From positions 1 through 64,000 of the forward strand of contig NZ_JBDOQU010000019.1 in NCBI RefSeq assembly GCF_039839375.1: 64,000 nt of DNA, in the 5' to 3' direction. Positions 51,635 to 60,539 of the stretch are shown in pieces (position 1 is the stretch's first letter; each line of letters begins with the position of its first letter). The position numbers were made by a program, and so were the translations under genes. This stretch comes from JBDOQU01 sp039839375. Lineage in GTDB: Bacteria > Pseudomonadota > Alphaproteobacteria > DSM-16000 > Inquilinaceae. Under the pieces are notes generated by a model. That model was not told the DNA's origin. It was given only the letters and a program-made list of their open reading frames with translations, and ran no database searches.

Positions 51635-52159
51635 TCAGTTCACCGCGAAACGCTCCCGCAGCGAATGCCGGGCCCGGGAGAGGCGGGAGCGCACGGTGCC
51701 GATCGGCAGGTCCAGCCGTTCCGCGGCGTCGACATAGGAGACGCCGTCGACCGCGACCATGCTGATGATCTGCCTCTGATCGTCCGGCAGGTTGGAAACC
51801 TCCTGCTTCAGCAGCAGCAGGGCCAGATGGCTCTCCTGGTTGCCGTTCATCTGCACCGGATGGTCCTCGATCGGGCGGTCGTCTATCAGCGGGCGGCTAT
51901 GGGCGCGGGTGCGCTGTCCCAGATAGATGTTCAGCATCACCTTGCGCAGCCATGCGCCCAGATTGGTCCCGGGCTGCCAAAGGTGAAGTTTCTGCATCGC
52001 CCTCAGCAACGTATCCTGGACCAGGTCTTCCGATTCGGCCGATCGCGTCAGGTAACGGGCATAACGGCGCAAGCGCGGCATCTCCAGGCAAAGCTGCCGC
52101 TGCGTCCTCTCCAATTGAGCGGGCGAAGGGGAAGGCCGCTGGTCGATGTTGTGATTCAT
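51635..52159 (-). CDS. ECF-type RNA polymerase sigma factor
   Basis: 174 residues from the ATG at 52159 with GAGGAG ahead of it. Sigma region 2 is at about 25-90 (L-R-R-Y-A-R-Y-L-T-R-S-A-E-S-E-D-L-V-Q-D-T-L), region 4 at about 120-170 (L-P-D-D-Q-R-Q-I-I-S-M-V-A-V ... P-I-G-T-V-R-S-R-L-S-R-A-R). The ...VRSRLSRAR motif suits the RpoE-like ECF class; it is not an obvious EcfG (no CAVGTIKSR motif). No anti-sigma gene is next to it. Its own promoter has the GGAAC motif found around it, so it may be autoregulated or a member of a general-stress cascade. Confidence 0.9.
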   Translation of the reverse strand: MNHNIDQRPSPSPAQLERTQRQLCLEMPRLRRYARYLTRSAESEDLVQDTLLRAMQKLHLWQPGTNLGAWLRKVMLNIYLGQRTRAHSRPLIDDRPIEDHPVQMNGNQESHLALLLLKQEVSNLPDDQRQIISMVAVDGVSYVDAAERLDLPIGTVRSRLSRARHSLRERFAVN

Positions 52160-52295
52160 AGGAGCACTCCTCGAATCTAGGCCGAAGGATAGGGTTCGCT
52201 TCCGCACTTGAATCGGGCAGGAAGCGTTATCTCGGAAATTTTCGGACTGTGTACGAAGGCCTCTATTGAGCGCCTTTACTGTCCCATGATCACAA

Positions 52296-52320
52296 AACAA
52301 GCCGCCAAAAACGGTGTTCC
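52296..52320 (-). promoter_or_regulatory. ECF-type promoter (GGAAC-N16-TGTT) of the sigma factor gene
   Basis: On the minus strand GGAAC (52320-52316), 16 bases, T-GTT (52299-52296), 137 bases before the sigma start. The spacer contains GTTTTTG. It lies in the 285-base gap 52160-52444, which otherwise holds only a long AT-richer leader and the hairpin at 52392. Confidence 0.65.
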
Positions 52321-52391
52321 GAGCGAATTTCAGTTACGGAGCCGGAATTTTATCTTCCGGATAGTTGTGGAAGTCTCTGCGCCCACATAAG

Positions 52392-52418
52392 AGCGGCGAC
52401 GCCTCGGGCGCCGCCGCT
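52392..52418 (-). terminator. GC-rich hairpin, possible terminator of YciF-SDR transcript
   Basis: A stem of 7 plus 4 pairs with one mismatch (52392-52403 with 52407-52418) and a TCG loop lies 27 bases after the SDR stop on the minus strand, followed by CTTAT. The T-tract is weak, so termination may be partial. Confidence 0.5.
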
Positions 52419-52444
52419 GAACAGTCGGGTGGAGGGCTTTCCGA

Positions 52445-53296
<852 letters not shown>

Positions 53297-53341
53297 TCTC
53301 TCGTTCCTCCTGATCCTGGATCGGAAAGGCGGGACCCCGGC

Positions 53342-53860
53342 CTATGCGGCGCGGGCCTCGCCATGCGCCTTCCGCGCGGCCGCCTGGTTGATCTTGGCGC
53401 TCAGCTTGTTCAGCTTCTCGTCCGCGGCGCGTTCCTCCTCCAGCGTCTCCGCCAGCGTCTTGGCGACATCCTCATGGCCCATCGCCTTGGCCCAGGCGCA
53501 GAGCGTGCCGTATCCGGCGATCTCGTAATGCTCGACCTTCTGGGCGGCGCCGACCAGCGCCGCGTCCATGGCGTCGGCGTCGAGATCCTCTTCCATGATC
53601 TCCTTAGCCTCGGAAACCAGCCCCTCCATCGCCTCGCATTTCTTGCCGCGCGCGCGGGCGTTGGTGTCCAGCATCTCGAACACCTTATCCAGCCGCTCGA
53701 TATGGCCGCGCGTCTCTTCCAGATGGTGCTCGAAGGCCGATTTCAGTTCCTGGCTGGACGCCTTGCGCGCCATCTTCGGCAGCGCCTTCGTGATCTGGGT
53801 TTCAGCGCTGTAGATGTCGCGCAATTCGTCCAGCATCATCTTGTGCAGGTTACGGGTCAT
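53342..53860 (-). CDS. YciF-type ferritin-like protein (DUF892)
   Basis: About 172 residues from the ATG at 53860; an in-frame ATG at 53884 lacks a better site. DUF892 pattern: M-T-R-N-L-H-K-M-M-L-D-E-L-R-D-I-Y-S-A-E-x-Q-I, E-H-H-L-E-E-T-R-G-H-I-E-R-L, and A-A-Q-K-V-E-H-Y-E-I-A-G-Y. The Glu/His ligands of a four-helix di-iron bundle are present. The C-terminus is Lys/Ala-rich. YciF proteins are stress-induced. It heads a two-gene operon with the SDR, driven by a GGAAC promoter. Confidence 0.88.
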   Translation of the reverse strand: MTRNLHKMMLDELRDIYSAETQITKALPKMARKASSQELKSAFEHHLEETRGHIERLDKVFEMLDTNARARGKKCEAMEGLVSEAKEIMEEDLDADAMDAALVGAAQKVEHYEIAGYGTLCAWAKAMGHEDVAKTLAETLEEERAADEKLNKLSAKINQAAARKAHGEARAA

Positions 53861-53935
53861 CGGAGCATTCCTTTCCAGTTCCATCGATGACGAAAGCTCA
53901 TCGGCGGTCGACGCTTTCGCCTTCCGGAACGCCCT

Positions 53936-53961
53936 AACAGGACACGCCCGGCCGGAGTTCC
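53936..53961 (-). promoter_or_regulatory. ECF-type promoter (GGAAC-N17-TGTT) for YciF-SDR
   Basis: On the minus strand GGAAC (53961-53957), 17 bases, T-GTT (53939-53936). Shares a GTTCCCGC/CGGGGAAC palindrome with the divergent site at 53971. Confidence 0.65.
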
Positions 53962-53970
53962 CGCCTGCGG

Positions 53971-53996
53971 GGAACCATTACGCAGCGAGATCTATT
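53971..53996 (+). promoter_or_regulatory. ECF-type promoter (GGAAC-N17-TATT) for the small membrane protein
   Basis: GGAAC (53971-53975), 17 bases, T-ATT (53993-53996), 32 bases before the ATG at 54028. Back to back with the YciF promoter. Confidence 0.6.
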
Positions 53997-54027
53997 CAAA
54001 AACCGCTTCTGGAAATGGCGGTGGATC

Positions 54028-54288
54028 ATGACGATGAATGACGAACGCAAGGCGCGCGGCGGTGGGCCGGCACCCCTCGGAGCGGACGACGAGGCGGCCG
54101 GCGCCGCCCCCTTCCAGACGGAGGACGAGCTCCGGCGGCAGCGGCGGGAGGTCGCCGACGCCTCCACGCCCGCCTCCTACACGGACCTCTGGCGCCGCAG
54201 CAAGGGTCTCATCCTGGCGCTTGTCCTGGTGGCGGTGCTGGTGGTGATCTTCCTGATGACGACGATCGGCGGACCTCCGCCTGAATGA
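54028..54288 (+). CDS. small single-pass membrane protein of unknown function
   Basis: 86 residues. The first 50 are polar and Asp/Glu/Arg-rich. One membrane segment (about residues 61-80, K-G-L-I-L-A-L-V-L-V-A-V-L-V-V-I-F-L) is followed by a short G-G-P-P-P-E tail, an N-in orientation by the positive-inside rule (R-R-S-K before the helix). I recognise no family. A GGTGG-type site and its own GGAAC promoter support it as real and stress-induced. Confidence 0.7.
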   Translation: MTMNDERKARGGGPAPLGADDEAAGAAPFQTEDELRRQRREVADASTPASYTDLWRRSKGLILALVLVAVLVVIFLMTTIGGPPPE

Positions 54289-54308
54289 TCTCCGTTGTCC
54301 GTCTCAGG

Positions 54309-54334
54309 GGAACGACCCCGCTCGTGCGCGTGTT
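54309..54334 (+). promoter_or_regulatory. ECF-type promoter (GGAAC-N17-TGTT) for Ku-LigD
   Basis: GGAAC (54309-54313), 17 bases, T-GTT (54331-54334), 30 bases before the TTG of the Ku gene. The longer Ku frame would start upstream of this promoter, which supports the short start. Confidence 0.65.
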
Positions 54335-54363
54335 GCTCCTGTGAACGGAAACGGAGCATTCCC

Positions 54364-55209
54364 TTGGCACCGCGCTCGCAATGGAAGGGATTCCTGAAGG
54401 TCGCCGAACTGACCTGCCCGATCGGGCTGTTCACGGCCGCTTCGACCTCCGAACGCGTCTCCTTCCACACCATCAACGCCGCCACGGGACACCGGGTCCG
54501 GCGGGAATTCATCGATGAGGAGACGGGCAAGCCGGTCGAGAAGGACGATCAGGTGAAGGGCTTTGAGGTCGGCGACGACGACTATGTCGTTCTTGAGCCG
54601 GAGGAAATCGCCGAGGCCGTCCCCGAAAGCGACAAGACGCTGGAGATCGAGGCCTTCATCGCCTGCCCGGATGTCGATGACGTCTATTTTGACCGCCCTT
54701 ATTATCTGGCGCCCACCAACAAGGCGGCGGAGCAGGCCTATGGCGTCATCCGTGAGGCGATGCGGAAGAAGCAGGTGGCGGCGCTGGCGCGGACCGTCCT
54801 GTTCAGGCGCGTCCGCACGGTCCTGATCCGGGCGCATGATTGCGGCCTGGTCGCGACCACCCTCAATTTCGATTACGAGGTCCGGTCGGCGAAGGAGGCG
54901 TTCTCCGACATCCCCGACATGAAGATAAAGGGCGAGATGCTGGAGCTTGCCGAGCACATCATCGACACCAAGAGCGGAACCTTCGACCCCACCGCCTTCG
55001 ACGATCGCTACGAAGCGGCGTTGGTCGAGCTGGTGAAGGCGAAAGCCGAGGGTCGCAAGCCGAAGGCGAGGAAGGCCCAGCCTTCGGAGAAGGTGGTCGA
55101 CCTCATGGAAGCCCTCAGGAAAAGCGCGGGCAAGGACGCGAAATCTGCAAAAAAGGGACGGAGCCGAAAGAAAGCGGCCTCCGCGCCCTCCCGCCGCAAG
55201 GCCGGATGA
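54364..55209 (+). CDS. ku: Ku protein (first copy)
   Basis: 281 residues from TTG at 54364, with CGGAG seven bases before it; the product then begins MAPRSQWKGFLKVAEL, matching the family start. The Ku core includes C-P-I-G-L-F, V-S-F-H-T-I-N, and the D-D-D-Y-V-V-L-E and F-D-R-P-Y-Y-L segments. Homodimeric Ku binds DNA ends in bacterial non-homologous end joining and recruits LigD. The C-terminus (about 225-281) is Lys-rich, as in Ku proteins with a DNA-binding tail. LigD follows after six bases. It differs clearly from the second Ku at 57698. Confidence 0.93.
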   Translation: MAPRSQWKGFLKVAELTCPIGLFTAASTSERVSFHTINAATGHRVRREFIDEETGKPVEKDDQVKGFEVGDDDYVVLEPEEIAEAVPESDKTLEIEAFIACPDVDDVYFDRPYYLAPTNKAAEQAYGVIREAMRKKQVAALARTVLFRRVRTVLIRAHDCGLVATTLNFDYEVRSAKEAFSDIPDMKIKGEMLELAEHIIDTKSGTFDPTAFDDRYEAALVELVKAKAEGRKPKARKAQPSEKVVDLMEALRKSAGKDAKSAKKGRSRKKAASAPSRRKAG

Positions 55210-55215
55210 TCGCCC

Positions 55216-57693
55216 ATGGCGCTTGAGACCTACCGCAAGAAACGCCGGTTCGGCGAGACGAAGGAACCGAAGGGCTCCCGTGCGCGGAAGATCGGCGACA
55301 GCTTCGTCGTCCAGAAGCATGACGCGCGGCGGCTGCACTACGATCTGCGGCTGGAGATGGACGGCGTGCTGAAAAGCTGGGCCGTGACCAGGGGCCCCAG
55401 CCTGGTGCCCGGAGAGAAGCGCCTGGCCGTCCATGTGGAGGATCATCCGCTGGACTATGGCGGTTTCGAGGGAACCATCCCCGAAGGAAATTACGGCGCG
55501 GGGTCGGTCATCGTCTGGGACAAGGGCCGGTGGAATCCCATCGGCGACCCGCACAAATCCTACGCCAAGGGCAAGCTGGATTTCGAACTCCATGGGGAGA
55601 AGCTGGCTGGACGCTGGCATCTGGTGCGGATGCGCGGAAAGCCGCGCGAGAAGAAGGAGAACTGGCTGCTCATCAAGGGCGACGATGACGAAAGCCGGGA
55701 CGCCGACGACCCTGACATCCTTGAGGAACGGCCGGAATCGGTGAAGACCGGCCGGAAGGTGGAGGAGGTCGGGGAGGACCGGCCCCCGAAGAAGAAGCGC
55801 AAAACCTCCAGCCCCGCCCGCGAAAAGCCGAAGCTCGCACGGGCGAAGAAGGCGGCGCTGCCGGAATTCGTGGAGCCGGAGATGGCGACCCTGGTCCGCA
55901 AGTCGCCCTCCGGCGGCCAATGGATCCATGAGATCAAGTTCGACGGCTACCGCATCCAGGCCCGAGTCGAGAACGGCAAGGTGAAGCTGCTGACCCGCAG
56001 CGGGCTCGACTGGACGACGAAGTTCGGCAAGGAACTGCCGGCCGCCTTCCGGAAGCTTCCGGTCGACAGCGCGCTCGTGGATGGCGAGGTGGTGGTCGAG
56101 CGGGAGAACGGCGCGTCCGACTTCTCCGCCTTGCAGGCCGCCCTCAGCGAGGGACGGACCGACCGTTTCGTCTTCTACGCCTTCGACCTGCTCTATCTCG
56201 ACGGCCGGGATCTGCGGCGGGCGGGCCTGCTGGACCGCAAGCGGGCGTTGGAGGGCCTGCTGCCGGAGATTCCGGGGATCATCCGCTACAGCGAGCATTT
56301 CGATCAGGATGGCGAAACCATCCTGCGCCATGCCTGCCGGCTCAGCCTCGAAGGAATGGTGTCGAAGAAGCGCGACGCCCCCTACCGCTCCGGCCGCGGC
56401 AAGGATTGGGTGAAGTCCAAATGCATGGAGCGGCAGGAATTCGTCATCGGCGGCTATGTTCCGTCCACCGTCTCCGACAAGGCGATCGGCTCTCTGGCGC
56501 TGGGTTATTACAAGGATGGCGAGTTGCAGCATGTCGGCCGCGTCGGCACGGGCTTCAGCGCCGCCCTGGCGCGGGATCTCTTCAAGAGGCTGTCCGCCCT
56601 CAAGGTCAAGACCAGCCCCTTCGACGTCAAGCTGAGCGCGGAGGCGGCCCGGAACCTCCGGTTCGTTGAGCCGACCCAGGTCGCGGAGGTGGAGTTCCGG
56701 GGCTGGACGGCCGACGGCAATCTGCGACAGGCGTCCTTCCGGGGATTGCGGGACGACAAGCCGGCGACGGAGATCGTGCGGGAGGATATGGCGACGGAGA
56801 CGAAGGCGGCAAAGCGGCCGGCGGTGAAACTCACCCATCCCGATCGAATCTACTGGCCCGATGCCGGCGTCACCAAGGAAGGGCTCGCCGACTATTATGT
56901 GGAGATGTGGCCCTGGATCGCCCCGTTCGTCGTCGGGCGGCCGTTGTCGCTCGTCCGTTGCCCCGGCGGCGTCACCGGCCAGTGCTTCTTCCAGAAGCAC
57001 GCCTGGAAGGGGCTGAACAAGGCGATCCGAACCGTGCCGGACCCGGCGGACAAGGATGGCGAGCAGATGCTGGTCATCGACGATCTGGCCGGGCTGATCG
57101 GCCTCGTCCAGGCCGGCGTGCTGGAAATCCATCCCTGGGGATCGTCGCTCGCCGCGCTTGAGAAGCCGGACATGGTGATCTTCGATCTTGATCCGGGGCC
57201 GGGCATCGAATGGCTCGACCTGATCTCCGCTTCCTTCGCCGTGCGGGATCATCTCAGCGATCTCGGGATGAAGAGCTTCGTCAAGACCTCCGGCGGCAAA
57301 GGCTTGCACGTCTCCGTCCCGCTGGAGCCGAAGGCCGACTGGACGGAAGTCAAGGCGTTCGCGAAGGGCGTGGCCGACGCCATGGCCGCCGACGATCCCG
57401 GCCGCTACGTCTCCACCGTCACCAAGTCGAAGCGGCGCGGGAAAATCTTCATCGACTATCTCAGGAATTCGCGCGGCCAGACGGCGGTCGCGCCTTACTC
57501 CACCCGATCCCGCCCCGGCGCGCCCGTCTCGATGCCGCTGGAATGGGATGAGCTGGATGAGAATATCGGGCCTTCCTATTTCACCGTCGCCAACGCGGTG
57601 ACGCGCCAGGCCAATCTGGGCCGGCCGCCCTGGGAGGATTTCCAGAAGGCCGCCGCTCCTCTGCCCAAAAAGAAGCGCCAGAAGAAACGCTGA
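55216..57693 (+). CDS. ligD: multifunctional ATP-dependent DNA ligase LigD (phosphoesterase-ligase-polymerase)
   Basis: 825 residues with domains in the order PE-LIG-POL. The 3-phosphoesterase domain (about 25-165) has H-D-A-R-R-L-H-Y-D-L-R-L at 35-46. A Lys/Pro-rich linker (170-215) follows. The ligase domain (about 220-520) has the adenylated Lys241 in E-I-K-F-D-G-Y-R, and E-G-M-V-S-K-K-R. The primase-polymerase domain (540-815) has Asp657 and Asp659 in D-L-D-P-G, and K-T-S-G-G-K-G-L-H. This enzyme processes, fills in and seals DNA ends with Ku. It is in one operon with the first Ku and converges with the second Ku four bases apart. Confidence 0.95.
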   Translation: MALETYRKKRRFGETKEPKGSRARKIGDSFVVQKHDARRLHYDLRLEMDGVLKSWAVTRGPSLVPGEKRLAVHVEDHPLDYGGFEGTIPEGNYGAGSVIVWDKGRWNPIGDPHKSYAKGKLDFELHGEKLAGRWHLVRMRGKPREKKENWLLIKGDDDESRDADDPDILEERPESVKTGRKVEEVGEDRPPKKKRKTSSPAREKPKLARAKKAALPEFVEPEMATLVRKSPSGGQWIHEIKFDGYRIQARVENGKVKLLTRSGLDWTTKFGKELPAAFRKLPVDSALVDGEVVVERENGASDFSALQAALSEGRTDRFVFYAFDLLYLDGRDLRRAGLLDRKRALEGLLPEIPGIIRYSEHFDQDGETILRHACRLSLEGMVSKKRDAPYRSGRGKDWVKSKCMERQEFVIGGYVPSTVSDKAIGSLALGYYKDGELQHVGRVGTGFSAALARDLFKRLSALKVKTSPFDVKLSAEAARNLRFVEPTQVAEVEFRGWTADGNLRQASFRGLRDDKPATEIVREDMATETKAAKRPAVKLTHPDRIYWPDAGVTKEGLADYYVEMWPWIAPFVVGRPLSLVRCPGGVTGQCFFQKHAWKGLNKAIRTVPDPADKDGEQMLVIDDLAGLIGLVQAGVLEIHPWGSSLAALEKPDMVIFDLDPGPGIEWLDLISASFAVRDHLSDLGMKSFVKTSGGKGLHVSVPLEPKADWTEVKAFAKGVADAMAADDPGRYVSTVTKSKRRGKIFIDYLRNSRGQTAVAPYSTRSRPGAPVSMPLEWDELDENIGPSYFTVANAVTRQANLGRPPWEDFQKAAAPLPKKKRQKKR

Positions 57694-57697
57694 CGCC

Positions 57698-58513
57698 TCA
57701 GCGCTTCTTTCTGGTCTTCGACCCCTCCGCCGCAAGGCTCTTCTTGAGCGCATCCATGATGTTGATGACGTTGCTCGGCCGCTCCTCGGCGGGTTCCTCT
57801 TCCTTCTTCTTCCGCCGTTTCTTGCCCTTGCGCTTGGAATCGATGATCTCCAGCAGGCGGTCCTGGACCGGGTCGCTCACCATGGCGGGGTCCCATGGTT
57901 TGGACCTATCCTCGATCAGGGAGACGGCGAGGGAGAGCAGTTTGGATTCCACCTTCTTGGGTTCGATCTCGCCGAAATAATTCTTCGGCTCCCGCACCTC
58001 GTCGCCATAGCGAAGCGTCCACAGGACGATGCCATTGTCCCTCGGGGCCAGCATCACCGCGCGCTCCCGCCGATAGAGGACGATCCGGGATATCCCGACC
58101 GTCTTCGTCGCTCTCATGGCGTCCCGGATGACGGAGAAGGCCTCTTCTCCCACCGTGTCGTCCGGCATCAGGTAGTGGGGCTTGTCGTACCAGAGCCATT
58201 CGATCGAATCCTCAGGCACGAACATCTCGATATCGATCGTCCGTACGCTCTCCAGCGCCACGTCCTCCAACTCGTCATCGGTCAGGATGACGTATTCGTC
58301 CTCGCCGGTCTCATAGCCCTTGACCTCGTCATCCTCGTCGACCGGCTTGCCGGTCACGCTGTCGACATAGCGGCTTCGGATCCGGTTGCCGGTGGCCCGG
58401 TTCAGCGTATGGAACCTGACCTTCTCCGATTCTCCGGTCGCCGGCATCATGGCGACGGGGCAGGTCACCAGCGACAGCTTCAGATATCCCTTCCAGAAGG
58501 CCCGCGGCGCCAT
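57698..58513 (-). CDS. ku: Ku protein (second copy)
   Basis: 271 residues beginning MAPRAFWKGYLKLSLVTCPV, a standard bacterial Ku start, with an AAGGAG-rich leader. It has K-V-R-F-H-T-L-N-R, D-E-Y-V-I-L-T-D-D-E-L and Y-D-K-P-H-Y-L-M. The C-terminus is Lys-rich but shorter than in copy one. Its own GGAAC promoter lies about 30-55 bases upstream, divergent from the envelope operon. Two unlike Ku genes around one LigD suggest heterodimers or two end-joining complexes. Confidence 0.93.
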   Translation of the reverse strand: MAPRAFWKGYLKLSLVTCPVAMMPATGESEKVRFHTLNRATGNRIRSRYVDSVTGKPVDEDDEVKGYETGEDEYVILTDDELEDVALESVRTIDIEMFVPEDSIEWLWYDKPHYLMPDDTVGEEAFSVIRDAMRATKTVGISRIVLYRRERAVMLAPRDNGIVLWTLRYGDEVREPKNYFGEIEPKKVESKLLSLAVSLIEDRSKPWDPAMVSDPVQDRLLEIIDSKRKGKKRRKKKEEEPAEERPSNVINIMDALKKSLAAEGSKTRKKR

Positions 58514-58542
58514 CGGCGGCTCCTTTTTCTTTCCCTTTCCAG

Positions 58543-58568
58543 AATGATCCTGCCCGCGAAGGGGTTCC
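58543..58568 (-). promoter_or_regulatory. ECF-type promoter (GGAAC-N17-CATT) for the second Ku
   Basis: On the minus strand GGAAC (58568-58564), 17 bases, C-ATT (58546-58543), 30 bases before the Ku start. The CATT form is less common. It shares a GTTCCCG...CGGGAAC palindrome with the next site. Confidence 0.5.
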
Positions 58569-58580
58569 CGCGGCGTGCCG

Positions 58581-58605
58581 GGAACTATTGATCGGCAAAG
58601 CTATT
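58581..58605 (+). promoter_or_regulatory. ECF-type promoter (GGAAC-N16-TATT) for the envelope operon
   Basis: GGAAC (58581-58585), 16 bases, T-ATT (58602-58605), 62 bases before the ATG at 58667. Back to back with the second-Ku promoter. Confidence 0.6.
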
Positions 58606-58666
58606 CTCCGGTTCCACGAGGGTCGATGAAGGTCGACCGCGACAGCGTGAACGGAGGGCTTCGAGG

Positions 58667-59251
58667 ATGAGCGACATATCGCGGGAACCGGATCCCGGAA
58701 CGACAGGCGGCTCGACATCTACCGGGCGAAAATCCACCACATCGAAGATCAAGGCCGAAGCGAAGGCCCAGGGCGGCGAGTTCGCCCAGGACATGAAGCA
58801 TCAGGCCGGCGATTTCGCGGACGAACAGAAGGAGAGGGGAGCCCGGCAGATCGACAATTTCGCGAAAGCCATCGACAGGGCCGCCGACGAGTTGGAGCAT
58901 TCCTCCCCCTACGCCGCGAAATATGCGCGGGAGGCGGCGCATTCGGTCGATGGCATGTCCAGGACTCTTCGGGACAGGGGGATCGGCGACCTGATCGGCG
59001 GCGTCGACAATTTCGCCCGGCGTCAGCCACTGGCCTTCTTCGGCGCGGCGGTGGCCGTCGGAATTGGCCTGTCGCGCTTCCTGAAAAGCACGCGGCCTCT
59101 CCCGGACGACGATCTCTATGAGGGAGAGGAGGGCTACCACCGCTCCGCGTCCCGCGAGAGATGGCCGGAAGACCCCGAAACCACGAGTTCGGACGCCGGG
59201 AAGACCGCCGGGAAATCTGACGACATCCAATCGCAAGGAGCCGGGATATGA
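58667..59251 (+). CDS. stress-associated membrane-anchored protein, DUF883/nutrient-deprivation-like
   Basis: 194 residues. A long, highly charged helix-rich region (about 25-110: K-A-E-A-K-A-Q-G-G-E-F-A-Q-D-M-K and heptad-like repeats) is followed by one membrane segment near 122-140 (P-L-A-F-F-G-A-A-V-A-V-G-I-G-L-S-R-F-L), the ElaB/YqjD/DUF883-type arrangement. The tail is acidic and disordered. Similar genes are often found beside holin-X and DUF3618 genes, as here. Possible ribosome or membrane association under stress. GAGG ribosome site; stop overlaps the next start. Confidence 0.75.
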   Translation: MSDISREPDPGTTGGSTSTGRKSTTSKIKAEAKAQGGEFAQDMKHQAGDFADEQKERGARQIDNFAKAIDRAADELEHSSPYAAKYAREAAHSVDGMSRTLRDRGIGDLIGGVDNFARRQPLAFFGAAVAVGIGLSRFLKSTRPLPDDDLYEGEEGYHRSASRERWPEDPETTSSDAGKTAGKSDDIQSQGAGI

Positions 59252-59631
59252 GCGAACGGTCCTTTCCTGAATTGCTGGGCGGCCTTGTCGAGGATCTGAC
59301 GCGCCTCTTCCGCCAGGAGATCACCCTGGCCCGGACGGAGGTGTCGGAGAAGATCGACCAGGCGACCCACGCCATAGTCGGTATGCTTGCCGGGGCGATC
59401 CTGTTGCTCGCGGCGCTGCTGGTCCTCCTTCAGGCGCTGGTGGCGGGGCTGGTCGAGGCCGGAATCCCCGTCGGATGGGCTTCTCTGGCCGTGGGCATCG
59501 TGGTGGCGATCATCGGGTTCTTCCTGATGCGCAAGGGCATGAGCGACATCAGCGCCACGAGGCTGACTCCCCGGAAGACGATCGACCAGCTGCACCGCGA
59601 CACGTCCGTAGCGAAGGAACAGGTACGATGA
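59248..59631 (+). CDS. phage holin-X-like (DUF1469) membrane protein
   Basis: 127 residues with two membrane helices (about 45-70 and 77-98) joined by a short loop. The N-terminal segment L-L-G-G-L-V-E-D-L-T-R-L-F-R-Q-E-I-T-L-A-R-T-E is the Actinobacterial Holin-X/DUF1469 signature. The protein is probably a stress-envelope component rather than a true holin. ATGA overlaps at both ends place it in one translational unit with its neighbours. Confidence 0.82.
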   Translation: MSERSFPELLGGLVEDLTRLFRQEITLARTEVSEKIDQATHAIVGMLAGAILLLAALLVLLQALVAGLVEAGIPVGWASLAVGIVVAIIGFFLMRKGMSDISATRLTPRKTIDQLHRDTSVAKEQVR

Positions 59632-60539
59632 CACACGACCACACCAGATCGAGCGCGGAGATCGAGCGCGAGGTCGAGCGGACCCGTGAGCAGGTCAGCC
59701 ACACGCTCGACGAGTTGCGCCTCCGCATGTCGCCGGGGCAGCTGATCGACCAGGCGCTGGACTATGCCAAGGATTCCGGCGGTGCGGAGTTCGGGCGGAA
59801 TCTGGGCCGGTCGGTCCGGGACAATCCGCTGCCCATTCTGCTCATCGGCGCCGGCGTCGGCTGGCTGATGGCATCCGGCCGGCGGCCGGAGCATTACGCC
59901 GCAAGCGACTATGACCGGACGGCCTATGAAAGCGAGGCTGGCGCTGGACGCGATTCCCGCGTCGCCTCCATGGCGGGTAAGGCGGGTTCGGCCGCCGCCG
60001 GAGCTTCCCACAAGGCGGGAAGCGCGTTGCATGGCGTCGGTCATGCATCGGCGTCGGCCGGAAGGCGGGCGCGGGAACTTTCCCACGACGCGCGCGACGG
60101 CGTGACCCGCGCCGGCTCCCAGGCCTGGAGCGGCCTGAACCATATGGCGGAGGAGCAACCCCTGATGCTCGGCGCCATCGGGCTCGCCGTAGGGGCCGCC
60201 ATTGGCGCGGCGCTGCCCTCGACGCGGACGGAGGACCGTTTCATGGGCCGCGGCAGCGACGCTGTGAAGGACCGCGCGATGGACAAGGCGGGGGAGAAGC
60301 TGGGCGAAGCAGCGGAGACGGCGGAGGATACCTATCACCAGGTGACCGACGACATGAAGAAGCGCGGTTATTCGAAGGAATCCGCCGGCGAGGCGCTGGG
60401 AGAGGCCGCCAGGACGGTCAAGACGAACGTCACGGGCAAGAAGGACCGTGAGGACCGTGACCAGGATCTCCCTCCTTCCTCTCCGCCATCGACTGCCGCA
60501 CCCGACAAGACGACCCCCCGCCCGACAACCGGTGCCTGA
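59628..60539 (+). CDS. DUF3618 family protein
   Basis: 303 residues from the ATG at 59628. The N-terminal region carries the DUF3618 signature R-S-S-A-E-I-E-R-E-V-E-R-T-R-E-Q-V-S-H-T-L-D-E-L near 7-30. A short membrane stretch (N-P-L-P-I-L-L-I-G-A-G-V-G-W-L-M) follows at about 65-82, and another near 180-200 (G-A-I-G-L-A-V-G-A-A-I-G-A-A-L). The rest is Ala/Gly/Lys-rich and disordered. Function unknown; part of a stress envelope operon. Confidence 0.85.
   Translation: MTHDHTRSSAEIEREVERTREQVSHTLDELRLRMSPGQLIDQALDYAKDSGGAEFGRNLGRSVRDNPLPILLIGAGVGWLMASGRRPEHYAASDYDRTAYESEAGAGRDSRVASMAGKAGSAAAGASHKAGSALHGVGHASASAGRRARELSHDARDGVTRAGSQAWSGLNHMAEEQPLMLGAIGLAVGAAIGAALPSTRTEDRFMGRGSDAVKDRAMDKAGEKLGEAAETAEDTYHQVTDDMKKRGYSKESAGEALGEAARTVKTNVTGKKDREDRDQDLPPSSPPSTAAPDKTTPRPTTGA

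Noticed and set aside
54304..57753. Antisense frame of more than 1,100 codons over Ku-LigD
   Set aside because: It is an antisense shadow of two clear genes in GC-rich DNA; no ribosome site, family motif or own start context supports it.
59248..59631. Phage remnant because of the holin-like call
   Set aside because: No other phage genes are present, and the holin-X family occurs commonly as a chromosomal envelope protein beside DUF3618 genes.
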